From Bermanella sp049115935 (lineage in GTDB: Bacteria > Pseudomonadota > Gammaproteobacteria > Pseudomonadales > Oceanobacteraceae): a DNA stretch of 64,000 nucleotides. The stretch lies in NCBI GenBank assembly GCA_049115935.1, contig JAGDZK010000032.1, forward strand, positions 1 to 64,000. Direction: 5' to 3'. Position 1 is the stretch's first letter; every line of letters starts with the position of its first letter. The notes under the pieces were generated by a model. That model was not told the origin of the DNA, did not search any database, and worked only from the letters and a program-made list of their open reading frames with translations. The position numbers were made by a program, and so were the translations under genes. Below are positions 36,524 to 45,029 of this stretch, in pieces.

Positions 36524-37066
36524 ATGATGTATGCATTATCTGATCGAGACATTGATCTACAAGGCGAAGGTCATTTTGTTGCGGACAGCGCACAATTAAT
36601 TGGTAACGTGGTTTTACACAATAACGCATCGGTTTGGTTTAACGCCGTAATTCGTGCTGATAACGATGTCATCACCATTGGTGAAAATAGTAATGTGCAA
36701 GACGGCGCTATTTTGCATACTGACCCAGGTTTTAAATTAACCCTAGGCCAAGGTGTCACGGTAGGTCATAAAGCCATGTTACATGGTTGTGAAGTGGGGG
36801 ATTACACCCTAGTGGGCATTAATGCTGTGGTATTGAACGGCGCTAAAATTGGCAAACATTGTTTAATCGGCGCCAATACATTAATACCTGAGGGTATGGT
36901 GATTCCTGATGGTTCAATGGTGGTGGGCAGCCCAGGTAAAATTAAAAAAGAATTAACAGACAACCAAAAAAAGCAGCTTGAATTCAGTGCCGCTCATTAT
37001 GTGCATAATTCAAAGCGATACCAACAAGATTTAAAACCGAGTAAATATATTAAGCCCGTAGAATAA
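36524..37066 (+). CDS. Gamma-class carbonic anhydrase family protein (YrdA-like)
   Basis: A 180-residue left-handed beta-helix protein built from hexapeptide repeats (for example VTVGHKAMLHGCEVGDYTLV, INAVVLNGAKIGKHCLIGAN). The histidine that begins GHKAMLHGC and a second histidine are at the positions of zinc ligands in gamma carbonic anhydrases. Many YrdA-like members have unproven activity, so reversible CO2 hydration is likely but not certain. It lies in a rightward row with the CoA pyrophosphatase and a DUF1289 gene. Confidence 0.9.
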   Translation: MMYALSDRDIDLQGEGHFVADSAQLIGNVVLHNNASVWFNAVIRADNDVITIGENSNVQDGAILHTDPGFKLTLGQGVTVGHKAMLHGCEVGDYTLVGINAVVLNGAKIGKHCLIGANTLIPEGMVIPDGSMVVGSPGKIKKELTDNQKKQLEFSAAHYVHNSKRYQQDLKPSKYIKPVE

Positions 37067-37090
37067 TATGCGGTTAAGGCATTTAGTAGC

Positions 37091-37300
37091 ATGAGTAAAA
37101 TTGAAAAAAATGTATTAGGAATGGTTAAGTCACCTTGCTCGGCGGTGTGTGCACTGGATGAAAATGATGTGTGCATTGGCTGTTACCGCACTGGTGATGA
37201 AATTATGCACTGGGGTACAATGGATAATAATGAAAAAATAAAAGTACTTGAAAAAGTTAGTGAGCGAGAAAAAGCCTCCGGCAACTTAATGACATTCTAA
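37091..37300 (+). CDS. DUF1289 family small cysteine protein
   Basis: A 69-residue protein with SPCSAVCALDENDVCIGCYR followed by TGDEIMHWGTM, the four-cysteine pattern that defines DUF1289. The cysteines probably bind a metal or iron-sulfur cluster. The role is unknown. It is 24 bases after the carbonic anhydrase gene and ends the unit, before a terminator at 37305. Confidence 0.9.
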   Translation: MSKIEKNVLGMVKSPCSAVCALDENDVCIGCYRTGDEIMHWGTMDNNEKIKVLEKVSEREKASGNLMTF

Positions 37301-37304
37301 ACAT

Positions 37305-37329
37305 AAAACCAGCAATCGCTGGTTTTTTT
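37305..37329 (+). terminator. Terminator after the DUF1289 gene
   Basis: AAAACCAGC (37305-37313) and GCTGGTTTT pair around AATC and lead into a T run. Confidence 0.88.
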
Positions 37330-37388
37330 ATATCTAATTTATAAGCAACCTTTGTTACACTTGCGCTAATTATTTTAAGGAACGTGTT

Positions 37389-38588
37389 ATGTCAGTCATA
37401 CTTGGAACACCGCTTAGTCAAAGCGCTAAAAAAGTAATGTTATGTGGCGCAGGTGAATTAGGCAAAGAAGTGGCCATTGAACTGCAGCGTCTAGGTGTCG
37501 AAGTGATCGCTGTGGATCGTTATGCCAATGCACCGGCCATGCAAGTGGCCCATCGCTCACATGTGGTTAGCATGTTAGATGATGACGCACTTCGCGGGAT
37601 TATAGAATTAGAAAAGCCTGACTTAATCGTGCCTGAAATTGAGGCCATCGCCACGGATACGTTAGCCGAACTTGAAAGCGAAGGGTTTACCATTATACCA
37701 ACCGCTAAAGCCACGCAGTTAACCATGAACCGTGAAGGCATTCGCCGCTTAGCGGCTGAAGAGTTAGGTCTTAAAACCAGCCAATATCAATTTGCACAAA
37801 ATAAAGATGAGTACCTTCAAGCCATTAAAAAAATTGGTTTACCCTGCGTGATTAAACCGATCATGAGCTCTTCTGGTAAAGGTCAGTCGTTATTGCGTAA
37901 TGAAAATGAAATCGATGCCGCTTGGGATTATGCACAAGAAGGTGGGCGTGCAGGTAAAGGCAAAGTCATTGTTGAAGGTTTTGTGGACTTTGATTTTGAA
38001 ATTACCTTGCTCACTATTCGCCATCGTGATGTGAATGGTGAGATGACTACATCATTTTGTGCCCCTATTGGTCATCGCCAAGAAGGGGGCGATTACCAAG
38101 AGTCTTGGCAGCCACAAGCCATGAGTGAACAGGCATTAAATGCGTCACAAGACATGGCTAAAAAAGTGACCACAGCATTAGGTGGTAAAGGTTTGTTTGG
38201 GGTTGAGTTATTTATTAAAGGGGATGAAGTGATCTTTAGTGAAGTATCACCAAGACCTCATGATACTGGGCTAGTGACCCTTGTATCACAAGATTTGTCA
38301 GAGTTTGCATTACATGCCCGTGCTATTTTAGATTTACCTATCGTGCAAATTAAACAAAATGGCCCAAGTGCCTCCAGTGTTATTTTAGTATCAGGTGAAA
38401 GCCAAAACGTAAGCTTTGGTAATTTAGATAAAGCCCTTGCCATCGAAAACACGCAGTTACGATTATTTGGTAAACCAGAAGTCAGTGGCACTCGTCGAAT
38501 GGGCGTGGCGTTGGCCACCGGAAAAAGCATAGAAGAAGCAAAATCCCTTGCTATGACGTGTTCAGGTGAAGTCACCATCACACTTTAA
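37389..38588 (+). CDS. purT: Formate-dependent GAR transformylase
   Basis: PurT converts glycinamide ribonucleotide to formyl-GAR using formate and ATP, the folate-independent route for the third step of purine synthesis. The 399-residue ATP-grasp protein begins with a GAGELGKEVAIELQRLG nucleotide-binding region, has the ATP-grasp glycine-rich IMSSSGKGQS loop and ends with the magnesium-binding EVSPRPHDTG segment. AAGGA precedes the ATG. It is single-gene, bounded by terminators. Confidence 0.97.
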   Translation: MSVILGTPLSQSAKKVMLCGAGELGKEVAIELQRLGVEVIAVDRYANAPAMQVAHRSHVVSMLDDDALRGIIELEKPDLIVPEIEAIATDTLAELESEGFTIIPTAKATQLTMNREGIRRLAAEELGLKTSQYQFAQNKDEYLQAIKKIGLPCVIKPIMSSSGKGQSLLRNENEIDAAWDYAQEGGRAGKGKVIVEGFVDFDFEITLLTIRHRDVNGEMTTSFCAPIGHRQEGGDYQESWQPQAMSEQALNASQDMAKKVTTALGGKGLFGVELFIKGDEVIFSEVSPRPHDTGLVTLVSQDLSEFALHARAILDLPIVQIKQNGPSASSVILVSGESQNVSFGNLDKALAIENTQLRLFGKPEVSGTRRMGVALATGKSIEEAKSLAMTCSGEVTITL

Positions 38589-38617
38589 GTATGCTCATTA
38601 GCTAAGTGCAATTTAAT

Positions 38618-38648
38618 AAAAAACCATGATGTTACGTCATGGTTTTTT
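38618..38648. terminator. Bidirectional terminator between purT and the EamA gene
   Basis: AAAAACCATGA and TCATGGTTTTT form a stem with A and T runs on both sides. It serves convergent genes and touches the stop codon of the leftward one. Confidence 0.85.
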
Positions 38649-39547
38649 TATGCACGGGATAAACCAATGGCCATAATACCCAACACAACAATAGCACCAC
38701 CAATAAGCTGTAACGTATTTAAAAACTGCCCTAAAAATAAATAGCTTAAGAATAAAGAAGCAACTGGCTCAAAGTTTAAAATGGGTGAATTTCGGGCCAT
38801 ATCCAATCGAGGGGTCAATACAAATAATGTTGTGACCGCAATGCCATATAAAACCGCAAGAGCTGCGATGCCTGCCCAACCAGTTGTATTTTGTGGAAGG
38901 TCTAGCCCTCCTGGCAATATACCAAATACACCAGCTAGCAGCATGCAAATAACCACGATCATCATAATGTAAGCACTGCGCACAGACCCAGCTATGCCAG
39001 CTAATTGATATTGAGTGACCCACATGGTGGTGGCTAAAAACACGGCAGAAGCAATGCCAAATAAAACACCTAACAACCAATCACGACTAATGGGTGCATC
39101 TAAGTTGATGTTTAGAACAAGAATTAACCCAACTAAAATCATGATTAAAAGTAAAAACATTTTTACATTCGGTTGGGTTTTGCCGCTTATCCAGTTTGCC
39201 ACAATAAACATCATGGGCCATGTATTAACTAGCAATAATGCCATGGCAACAGGAATAAGTGTGATCGCGGAATACAGTAACGCACTTTGTGCGGCAATTA
39301 AAAAACCAAGTAGTAATTGCCACTTTATTAAGTGTGCCGGTAATGCCATTGACGCTTTACGCAGCTTAACAATGCTGAGCATAAAAATTAATGACAATAA
39401 GCTACGAGCCAGTACCGCAAACAGTAGGCCTGCACCATTATCAAACGCAAAGCGCGCACCTATGTGATTGCCTGCAAATAATGTGGCACACATAATCAGC
39501 AGGGCAATGGCCATGGGTCTTGGAAAAAAAGTAGAGTCAGACTGCAT
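38648..39547 (-). CDS. EamA/DMT-superfamily transporter
   Basis: A 299-residue inner-membrane protein with ten hydrophobic helices arranged as two EamA halves (about residues 10-145 and 155-297). It starts with PRPMAIALLIMCATLFAGNH and ends with a FLGQFLNTLQLIGGAIVVLG helix, typical of drug/metabolite exporters of the RhaT/YdcZ type. The substrate is unknown. Monocistronic. Confidence 0.9.
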   Translation of the reverse strand: MQSDSTFFPRPMAIALLIMCATLFAGNHIGARFAFDNGAGLLFAVLARSLLSLIFMLSIVKLRKASMALPAHLIKWQLLLGFLIAAQSALLYSAITLIPVAMALLLVNTWPMMFIVANWISGKTQPNVKMFLLLIMILVGLILVLNINLDAPISRDWLLGVLFGIASAVFLATTMWVTQYQLAGIAGSVRSAYIMMIVVICMLLAGVFGILPGGLDLPQNTTGWAGIAALAVLYGIAVTTLFVLTPRLDMARNSPILNFEPVASLFLSYLFLGQFLNTLQLIGGAIVVLGIMAIGLSRA

Positions 39548-39662
39548 AGTACTGTGCTGTTAGGTGGAAAGGCTGGGTCTAAAATTTAACCCGCAGTCAA
39601 TGCGGGTTAAATGATGTTTGCTGCATTAAAAAGCCATTAAAACAAAAGGCATTTAGCTGCGA

Positions 39663-40925
39663 TTAAACTTTACAAATTTTGGCTGACTTAATGGTATTTG
39701 CCCGTACTTTTAATATTTCAATACGGTAATTTTCAATCTTCAAACAAACATTGTTTTCAGGGATTGACTCTAAGCTTTCAATAATTAAGCCACTAAACGT
39801 TTTAGGACCACTTGTTGGTAAATCAAAATCAAGGGCCTTATTTAATTCGCGAATAGTAATGGTGCCATCAATAATAAAGCTGTCATCGTCTTGAGGGGTA
39901 ATATCTTGGCTTGTGTTGGATGCATCGCTGGTGAAGTCACCCACGATCTCTTCAAGAATATCTTCAAGGGTGGCGATGCCTTGCACGTTACCGTATTCAT
40001 CCACCACGATGGCAATACGACGCTGCTCAGTTTGGAAGTTAAATAACTGATTATGCAATTGAGCGGTTTCAGGAATGAAATAAGGCTCACGGGTTACTTG
40101 CAGTAGTTCCGCTTTATTAAATTCAGTTTGGGCTAATATTTTGGCCGCGTTACGCATGTGCAGCACGCCAATGATATTGTTAATGTTGCCTTTCCAAACA
40201 GGTAAGCGTGTGTGCTGGCTGGTGCGCATGATTGTTTCGATATCTCGGATGTCGTCATCCAAATCGATGCCAATAATTTCATTGCGTGGCACCATAATGT
40301 CGTTCACGCGCACGGTTTCTAAATCTAAAATTGACAACAGCATTTGTTGGCGACGACGGGGAATTAATGCACCAGCTTCATGGACCAGTGTGCGAAACTC
40401 TTCAGTGCTCAATAAGTCTTTACTGTCTTGGTCAAGTTTAAGGCCGGTAATGCGAATTAAAATATTCGCAATACCGTTTACCACATAAACAAACGGCATG
40501 AGTAAAATCAGCAATGGCTGCAATAAATAACTGGCAGGGAAGGCTATTTTTTCTGGATGGTTGGCGGCGATGGTTTTTGGGGTTACTTCCGAGAAGATCA
40601 AAATAACTAATGTCAGTAACACAGTGGCGATGGTGACACCAAGCTCAGGATTATCAACCCAAATGCGCTGGGCAATAATAGTGGCAATGGAAGCGGCAGC
40701 AATATTGACGAAGTTGTTACCAATTAAGATCACGCCAATCAGGCGGTCGGTACGGTTAAGTAACTTTGATGCACGCTTAGCGCCGCCATGACCTTGTTTC
40801 GCTAAATGCCGCATGCGGTAGCGATTAAGGGACATCATGCCGGTTTCAGAGCTAGAGAAGAAAGCAGAAAAAATAACGAGAAAAAACAAAGCTGCAAATA
40901 GCAGGCTTAAGGGTATGTCGCTCAC
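39663..40925 (-). CDS. CNNM/CorC-HlyC family transporter (CorB/YfjD-type)
   Basis: A 420-residue membrane protein. Residues about 5-190 are a CNNM (DUF21) transmembrane domain with FFSSSETGMMSLNRYRMRHL and EVTPKTIAANHPE. Then come two CBS domains (VNDIMVPRNEIIGID; VVDEYGNVQGIATLEDILEE) and a C-terminal CorC_HlyC domain. The family is linked to magnesium and cobalt efflux. The start is GTG 40925 with AGGA upstream. Position next to ypjD and ffh is a conserved gammaproteobacterial arrangement. Confidence 0.93.
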   Translation of the reverse strand: MSDIPLSLLFAALFFLVIFSAFFSSSETGMMSLNRYRMRHLAKQGHGGAKRASKLLNRTDRLIGVILIGNNFVNIAAASIATIIAQRIWVDNPELGVTIATVLLTLVILIFSEVTPKTIAANHPEKIAFPASYLLQPLLILLMPFVYVVNGIANILIRITGLKLDQDSKDLLSTEEFRTLVHEAGALIPRRRQQMLLSILDLETVRVNDIMVPRNEIIGIDLDDDIRDIETIMRTSQHTRLPVWKGNINNIIGVLHMRNAAKILAQTEFNKAELLQVTREPYFIPETAQLHNQLFNFQTEQRRIAIVVDEYGNVQGIATLEDILEEIVGDFTSDASNTSQDITPQDDDSFIIDGTITIRELNKALDFDLPTSGPKTFSGLIIESLESIPENNVCLKIENYRIEILKVRANTIKSAKICKV

Positions 40926-40980
40926 GAAGCGGTCCTGAATACAAAAGATGGCGCTAGTGTATCAGAAATTAGCGCCAACC

Positions 40981-41020
40981 AAAGCGTTAAAGCCCTTAAG
41001 AACAGGGCGGTTAACGCTTT
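40981..41020 (-). terminator. Long hairpin at the end of ypjD
   Basis: AAAGCGTTAA (40981-40990) and TTAACGCTTT (41011-41020) are perfect arms with a further GCCC/GGGC pairing inside. The right arm includes the ypjD stop codon. There is only a short T run on the minus strand, so it may be a weak terminator or a message-stabilising structure. Confidence 0.5.
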
Positions 41021-41829
41021 AGAATAATCTCAAGAACCAGCTTGCTACCAAAGTAAGCCAAGATCAACAAAACCGTTCCCACCAAGGTCCACTTACTGGC
41101 CACATTGCCACGCCAGCCAAGGCGCCAATGTCCTAGCAATAACGCGCTATACACAGCCCAAGCCATCAGTGTAAATGCTGTTTTATGCACAAGGTGTTGG
41201 GCAAAAAGGTCATCTAAGAAAATAAAGCCAGAGGCGATGGCAAGGGTTAGCAATAACGTGCCAATGCTGATCATGTCGAACAAGAGGCGATCCATGGTTT
41301 GTAGTGGTGGTAAAACCCGCATGATGCCCGTCATATGTTTATGTTTAAGTTGGTGGTCTTGAACCATAAGCAATATGGCCTGAAAGGCAGCAATACTTAA
41401 TACGCTATAAGCCATGATGGATAAAATAATGTGACTCATTAGGCCGGTGTCGTAGTGTTTAGCCATGGCGTTATCATCTGAGAACATCAGATTGCCAGCT
41501 AGAATGATCACGGCCATGGGGAAAACCCCAAGAAATAGGCTCTCTAAGGGCTTACGCAGTGCACTAATAAGGATTAAACCGCTGATCACCAGGGAGATTA
41601 ATGAGCCCACCTGAAAAAAACGTAAATCCATGGTGTGATTAAACAAAGGCGTAAACCAAGCTAATCCGTGAAAGATAATGGCTAATGAGCCAAGGCTAAG
41701 AACACGGGCACGAATCTGAGGTGAAGGCTTGCGGATGGCGGTGTATTGAGCAAACCCGCTTAAGAGGTAAAACGTAATGGCAATGAGTGTAAACAGCGTA
41801 ACCATATGAATGGCGATCCCTAAATGCAT
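41011..41829 (-). CDS. ypjD: YpjD/CcsA-like cytochrome c assembly family membrane protein
   Basis: A 272-residue inner-membrane protein with eight hydrophobic helices, of the CcsA/CcmC-like HemX/YpjD family. The segment DTGLMSHIILSIMAYSVLSI carries a conserved histidine of the heme-handling family, and another histidine is found in AQHLVHKTAF. The precise role of YpjD in gammaproteobacteria is not settled. It is divergent from ffh and upstream of the CorB-like gene, the common order in this class. Confidence 0.9.
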   Translation of the reverse strand: MHLGIAIHMVTLFTLIAITFYLLSGFAQYTAIRKPSPQIRARVLSLGSLAIIFHGLAWFTPLFNHTMDLRFFQVGSLISLVISGLILISALRKPLESLFLGVFPMAVIILAGNLMFSDDNAMAKHYDTGLMSHIILSIMAYSVLSIAAFQAILLMVQDHQLKHKHMTGIMRVLPPLQTMDRLLFDMISIGTLLLTLAIASGFIFLDDLFAQHLVHKTAFTLMAWAVYSALLLGHWRLGWRGNVASKWTLVGTVLLILAYFGSKLVLEIILKR

Positions 41830-41919
41830 GGGTTGTTATTATGTTGGCCTTCACTATTTCTAAAAGCCGAAGCACAGAAGAGTGAGTTATGCGGCGCTTA
41901 CCTATATAATGCCGGACAA

Positions 41920-41949
41920 TTGTGCACATAGATGCGCCAGATGTATAGA
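41920..41949 (+). promoter_or_regulatory. Candidate sigma-70 promoter of ffh
   Basis: TTGTGC (41920-41925), an 18-base spacer and TATAGA (41944-41949) lie about 55 bases before the ffh start. The fit is fair, and no experimental support is available. Confidence 0.4.
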
Positions 41950-42005
41950 GTTGCCTAGGTTTTCTGAGCCTAATCTGCCTGGCCGAATAAATAGAGACAT
42001 GAAAT

Positions 42006-43427
42006 ATGTTTGAGAATTTACAAGATCGCCTAAATGGTGCCTTACGTGCCATAAGTGGCAAAGCTAAAATCACCGAAGACAACATCAAAGGCACGCTGCG
42101 CGAAGTGCGCATGGCCTTGTTAGAAGCCGATGTAGCCTTGCCTGTGGTGAAAGAATTCACCAACCAGGTGAAAGAGCGCGCCATTGGCAGTGAAGTATTA
42201 AAAAGCCTAAGCCCAGGCCAAGCCTTACTTAAAATCGTGCATGAAGAACTGCAGCGCGTAATGGGTGATGCCAATGAAGGGCTAGATCTTGCGGCTAAAC
42301 CACCTGCCATCATCTTAATGGCCGGCTTACAAGGTGCGGGTAAAACCACCACAGTGGCCAAACTTGCGAAATATCTGCAAGAGCGTGAAAAGAAAAAAGT
42401 CATGGTGGTATCGGCTGATGTATACCGCCCTGCGGCCATCAAACAGCTTGAGACCCTTGCTGGTGAAGTGGGTGCTAAGTTTTTCCCATCTGATATTTCT
42501 CAAAAGCCCATTGATATTGCAAAAGCGGCCATCGAAGAAGCCAAGACCCAGTTTTCAGATGTCTTAATCGTCGATACCGCAGGCCGCTTGGCCATTGATG
42601 ACGCCATGATGGCTGAAATTCAACAGCTGCATAAAGCCATTAACCCAGTTGAAACCTTATTTGTGGTTGACGCCATGACGGGTCAAGACGCCGCCAACAC
42701 AGCAAAAGCATTTAACGAAGCCTTACCGCTAACCGGTGTGGTACTGACCAAAGCTGACGGTGATGCCCGTGGTGGTGCGGCGCTATCTGTGCGTCATATT
42801 ACCGGTAAGCCGCTGAAGTTTATGGGTATGGGCGAAAAAATTGATGCACTGGAGCCTTTTCACCCTGATCGTGTGGCCTCGCGTATTTTAGACATGGGTG
42901 ATGTATTAACCCTGATCGAAGAAGCCGAACGCAAAATCGATAAAGAAAAAGCCGATAAGCTGGCCAAAAAGATCAAAAAAGGCAAAGGCTTCGACTTAGA
43001 AGACTTCCGTGACCAATTGCTGCAAATGAAAAGCATGGGCGGCTTAATGGGCATGATGGATAAACTGCCGGGTATGGGCAACATGGGGCAAGCGGCCGGT
43101 CAAATGGATCAAGCTGAAAAACAATTATCGCAAACCGAAGCGGTGATTAACTCCATGACACCGCTTGAACGTCACTTCCCTGATAAAATTAACGGTTCAC
43201 GTAAAAAACGTATCGCCGCAGGTTCTGGTACCGACATTCAAACCATCAACCGCGTATTAAAGCAGCATAAACAAATGCAAAAAGTCATGAAGAAAATGAC
43301 AGGCAAAGGCGGTATGCGCAAAATGATGAGCGCCATGGGTGGTATGGGCGGCAAAGGTGGTCCAGGAGGAATGCCAGGTGGTGGCATGCCGCCAGGTATG
43401 GGCGGTGGTGGCTTACCATTTAAGTAA
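42006..43427 (+). CDS. ffh: Signal recognition particle protein Ffh
   Basis: Ffh binds signal sequences of nascent membrane proteins and, with 4.5S RNA, delivers ribosomes to FtsY. The 473-residue protein has the N domain (MFENLQDRLNGALRAISGKA), the GTPase G domain with GLQGAGKTTT, DTAGR and TKADGDARGG, and a methionine-rich M domain. It ends in a glycine/methionine-rich tail (GGPGGMPGGGMPPGMGGGG) that is longer than in many homologues. Unusually, rpsP does not follow; dnaB does. Confidence 0.97.
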   Translation: MFENLQDRLNGALRAISGKAKITEDNIKGTLREVRMALLEADVALPVVKEFTNQVKERAIGSEVLKSLSPGQALLKIVHEELQRVMGDANEGLDLAAKPPAIILMAGLQGAGKTTTVAKLAKYLQEREKKKVMVVSADVYRPAAIKQLETLAGEVGAKFFPSDISQKPIDIAKAAIEEAKTQFSDVLIVDTAGRLAIDDAMMAEIQQLHKAINPVETLFVVDAMTGQDAANTAKAFNEALPLTGVVLTKADGDARGGAALSVRHITGKPLKFMGMGEKIDALEPFHPDRVASRILDMGDVLTLIEEAERKIDKEKADKLAKKIKKGKGFDLEDFRDQLLQMKSMGGLMGMMDKLPGMGNMGQAAGQMDQAEKQLSQTEAVINSMTPLERHFPDKINGSRKKRIAAGSGTDIQTINRVLKQHKQMQKVMKKMTGKGGMRKMMSAMGGMGGKGGPGGMPGGGMPPGMGGGGLPFK

Positions 43428-43442
43428 TCACTTTTTATGTTA

Positions 43443-43472
43443 AAACCTCGAACCTATGTTCGGGTTTTTTTT
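43443..43472 (+). terminator. Terminator of ffh
   Basis: AAACCTCGAAC (43443-43453) pairs with GTTCGGGTTT with one imperfect position and runs into eight Ts. Confidence 0.82.
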
Positions 43473-43588
43473 ATGCCTGTGATCTGTTCTCGCTGGTGGT
43501 TATTGCGCCATAAGTCATTGAGCTTAAACCTCAAAAAGGGCAAACTAAGCGGCTATTTATTCTATTAAAATCGGTTGTTTTTTATCCA

Positions 43589-44968
43589 ATGGATCAGCAA
43601 GTCGAAAATTTAAAAATGCCGCCTAATTCTGCGGACGCTGAACAATCCGTCATTGGCGGCTTGATGCTGGATAACCGTGCGTTTGAGGTGGTATCTGAGC
43701 GCTTGCAAACCGATGACTTTTATCGACACAGTCATCGCTTAATCTATCAAGTCATTTGCACGCTCGCCGAAAAAGAAAAGCCGTTTGATGTTTTAACATT
43801 AAGCGATGAACTTGAAGGCTTAGAAGAACTAGAAAATATAGGTGGTTTAGATTACTTATCTGACCTTGTTGAGCGCACGCCATCTGCTGCCAACATTGCC
43901 GCCTATGCTGACATCGTAAAAGAAAAAGCCTTACTGCGCCGCTTAGCAGAAGCCGCAACCGACATTGCCGGCAGTGCTTATAACAACAAAGGCCAAGACC
44001 CGTTAAGTTTGATCAGTGATGCCGAAAAACGCATTGCAGAAGTGGCAGAAGGGGGCGGCAAAAAAGATTCCGGCCCTGAGCACGTTAACCCGATCATGTC
44101 CCGTACCCTTGAAAAGATTGAAGAGCTTTTCAACATGGAAGACGGTCTCACCGGTTTAACCACAGGTTTCACTGATCTAGATAAACGCACCAATGGTTTC
44201 CAAACCGCTGACCTAGTGATTGTGGCGGGTCGCCCGTCTATGGGTAAAACCACTTTCGCCATGAACTTATGTGAAAACGCATTGCTCGAAACCGGCCGCC
44301 CGGTATTGGTGTTCAGTATGGAGATGCCCAAAGAAGCCATCTTAATGCGTATGTATTCATCGGTGGGTCGCATTCCCTCGAATAAATTACGAAGTGGTAA
44401 GTTAGATGAAGAGGATTGGCCAAAGCTGACCTCGGCATTCAATATGCTCAAAGACAAACCGCTTTATATTGACGATACCGCGGCACTGACGCCACAAGAA
44501 ATGCGCGCCCGTTGTCGTCGTGTATACCGTGAAAATAATAATGACCTTGGTTTGGTGATGGTCGATTACCTTCAGCTAATGACAGTTGCAGGTAAGAGTG
44601 AAGGGCGTACTCAAGAAATTTCTGAAATTTCGCGTTCTTTAAAAGCCATCGCGAAAGAATTCGGTTGCCCAGTGGTTGCCCTATCTCAGTTAAACCGCTC
44701 ATTGGAGCAACGCCCCAATAAACGCCCCGTTATGTCGGACTTGCGTGAGTCGGGCGCTATCGAGCAGGATGCGGATATCATCGCGTTTATCTATCGTGAC
44801 GAAGTATATAACGAAGACTCCCCAGATAAAGGCATCGGTGAAATCATTATTGGTAAACACCGTAACGGTGAAATCGGCACCGACCGATTAGCCTTTATTG
44901 GTAAATATACCCGCTTTGAAAACTTAGCCCCAGGGTTTTATGAAGGGCGCGAGTTTGATGATGAATAA
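43589..44968 (+). CDS. dnaB: Replicative DNA helicase DnaB
   Basis: DnaB is the hexameric helicase that unwinds DNA at the replication fork. The 459-residue protein has the N-terminal primase-interaction domain (PPNSADAEQSVIGGLMLDNR) and a RecA-type motor with Walker A GRPSMGKTTFA, Walker B LVMVDYLQLM and the LRESGAIEQDADIIAFIYR segment. No intein is present. No clear ribosome site is seen before ATG 43589. The usual neighbours rpsF, rpsR, rplI and alr are absent here. Confidence 0.97.
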   Translation: MDQQVENLKMPPNSADAEQSVIGGLMLDNRAFEVVSERLQTDDFYRHSHRLIYQVICTLAEKEKPFDVLTLSDELEGLEELENIGGLDYLSDLVERTPSAANIAAYADIVKEKALLRRLAEAATDIAGSAYNNKGQDPLSLISDAEKRIAEVAEGGGKKDSGPEHVNPIMSRTLEKIEELFNMEDGLTGLTTGFTDLDKRTNGFQTADLVIVAGRPSMGKTTFAMNLCENALLETGRPVLVFSMEMPKEAILMRMYSSVGRIPSNKLRSGKLDEEDWPKLTSAFNMLKDKPLYIDDTAALTPQEMRARCRRVYRENNNDLGLVMVDYLQLMTVAGKSEGRTQEISEISRSLKAIAKEFGCPVVALSQLNRSLEQRPNKRPVMSDLRESGAIEQDADIIAFIYRDEVYNEDSPDKGIGEIIIGKHRNGEIGTDRLAFIGKYTRFENLAPGFYEGREFDDE

Positions 44969-45029
44969 TTAATTAAAAACTTTTTAAAATTTAAACTTAT
45001 AAAAATAATAAAATATAAAGGACTACTCC

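Noticed and set aside
41696..42442. Open frame of 248 codons on the minus strand overlapping the starts of ypjD and ffh
   Set aside because: It overlaps two well-supported genes, has no ribosome site and shows no family motifs.
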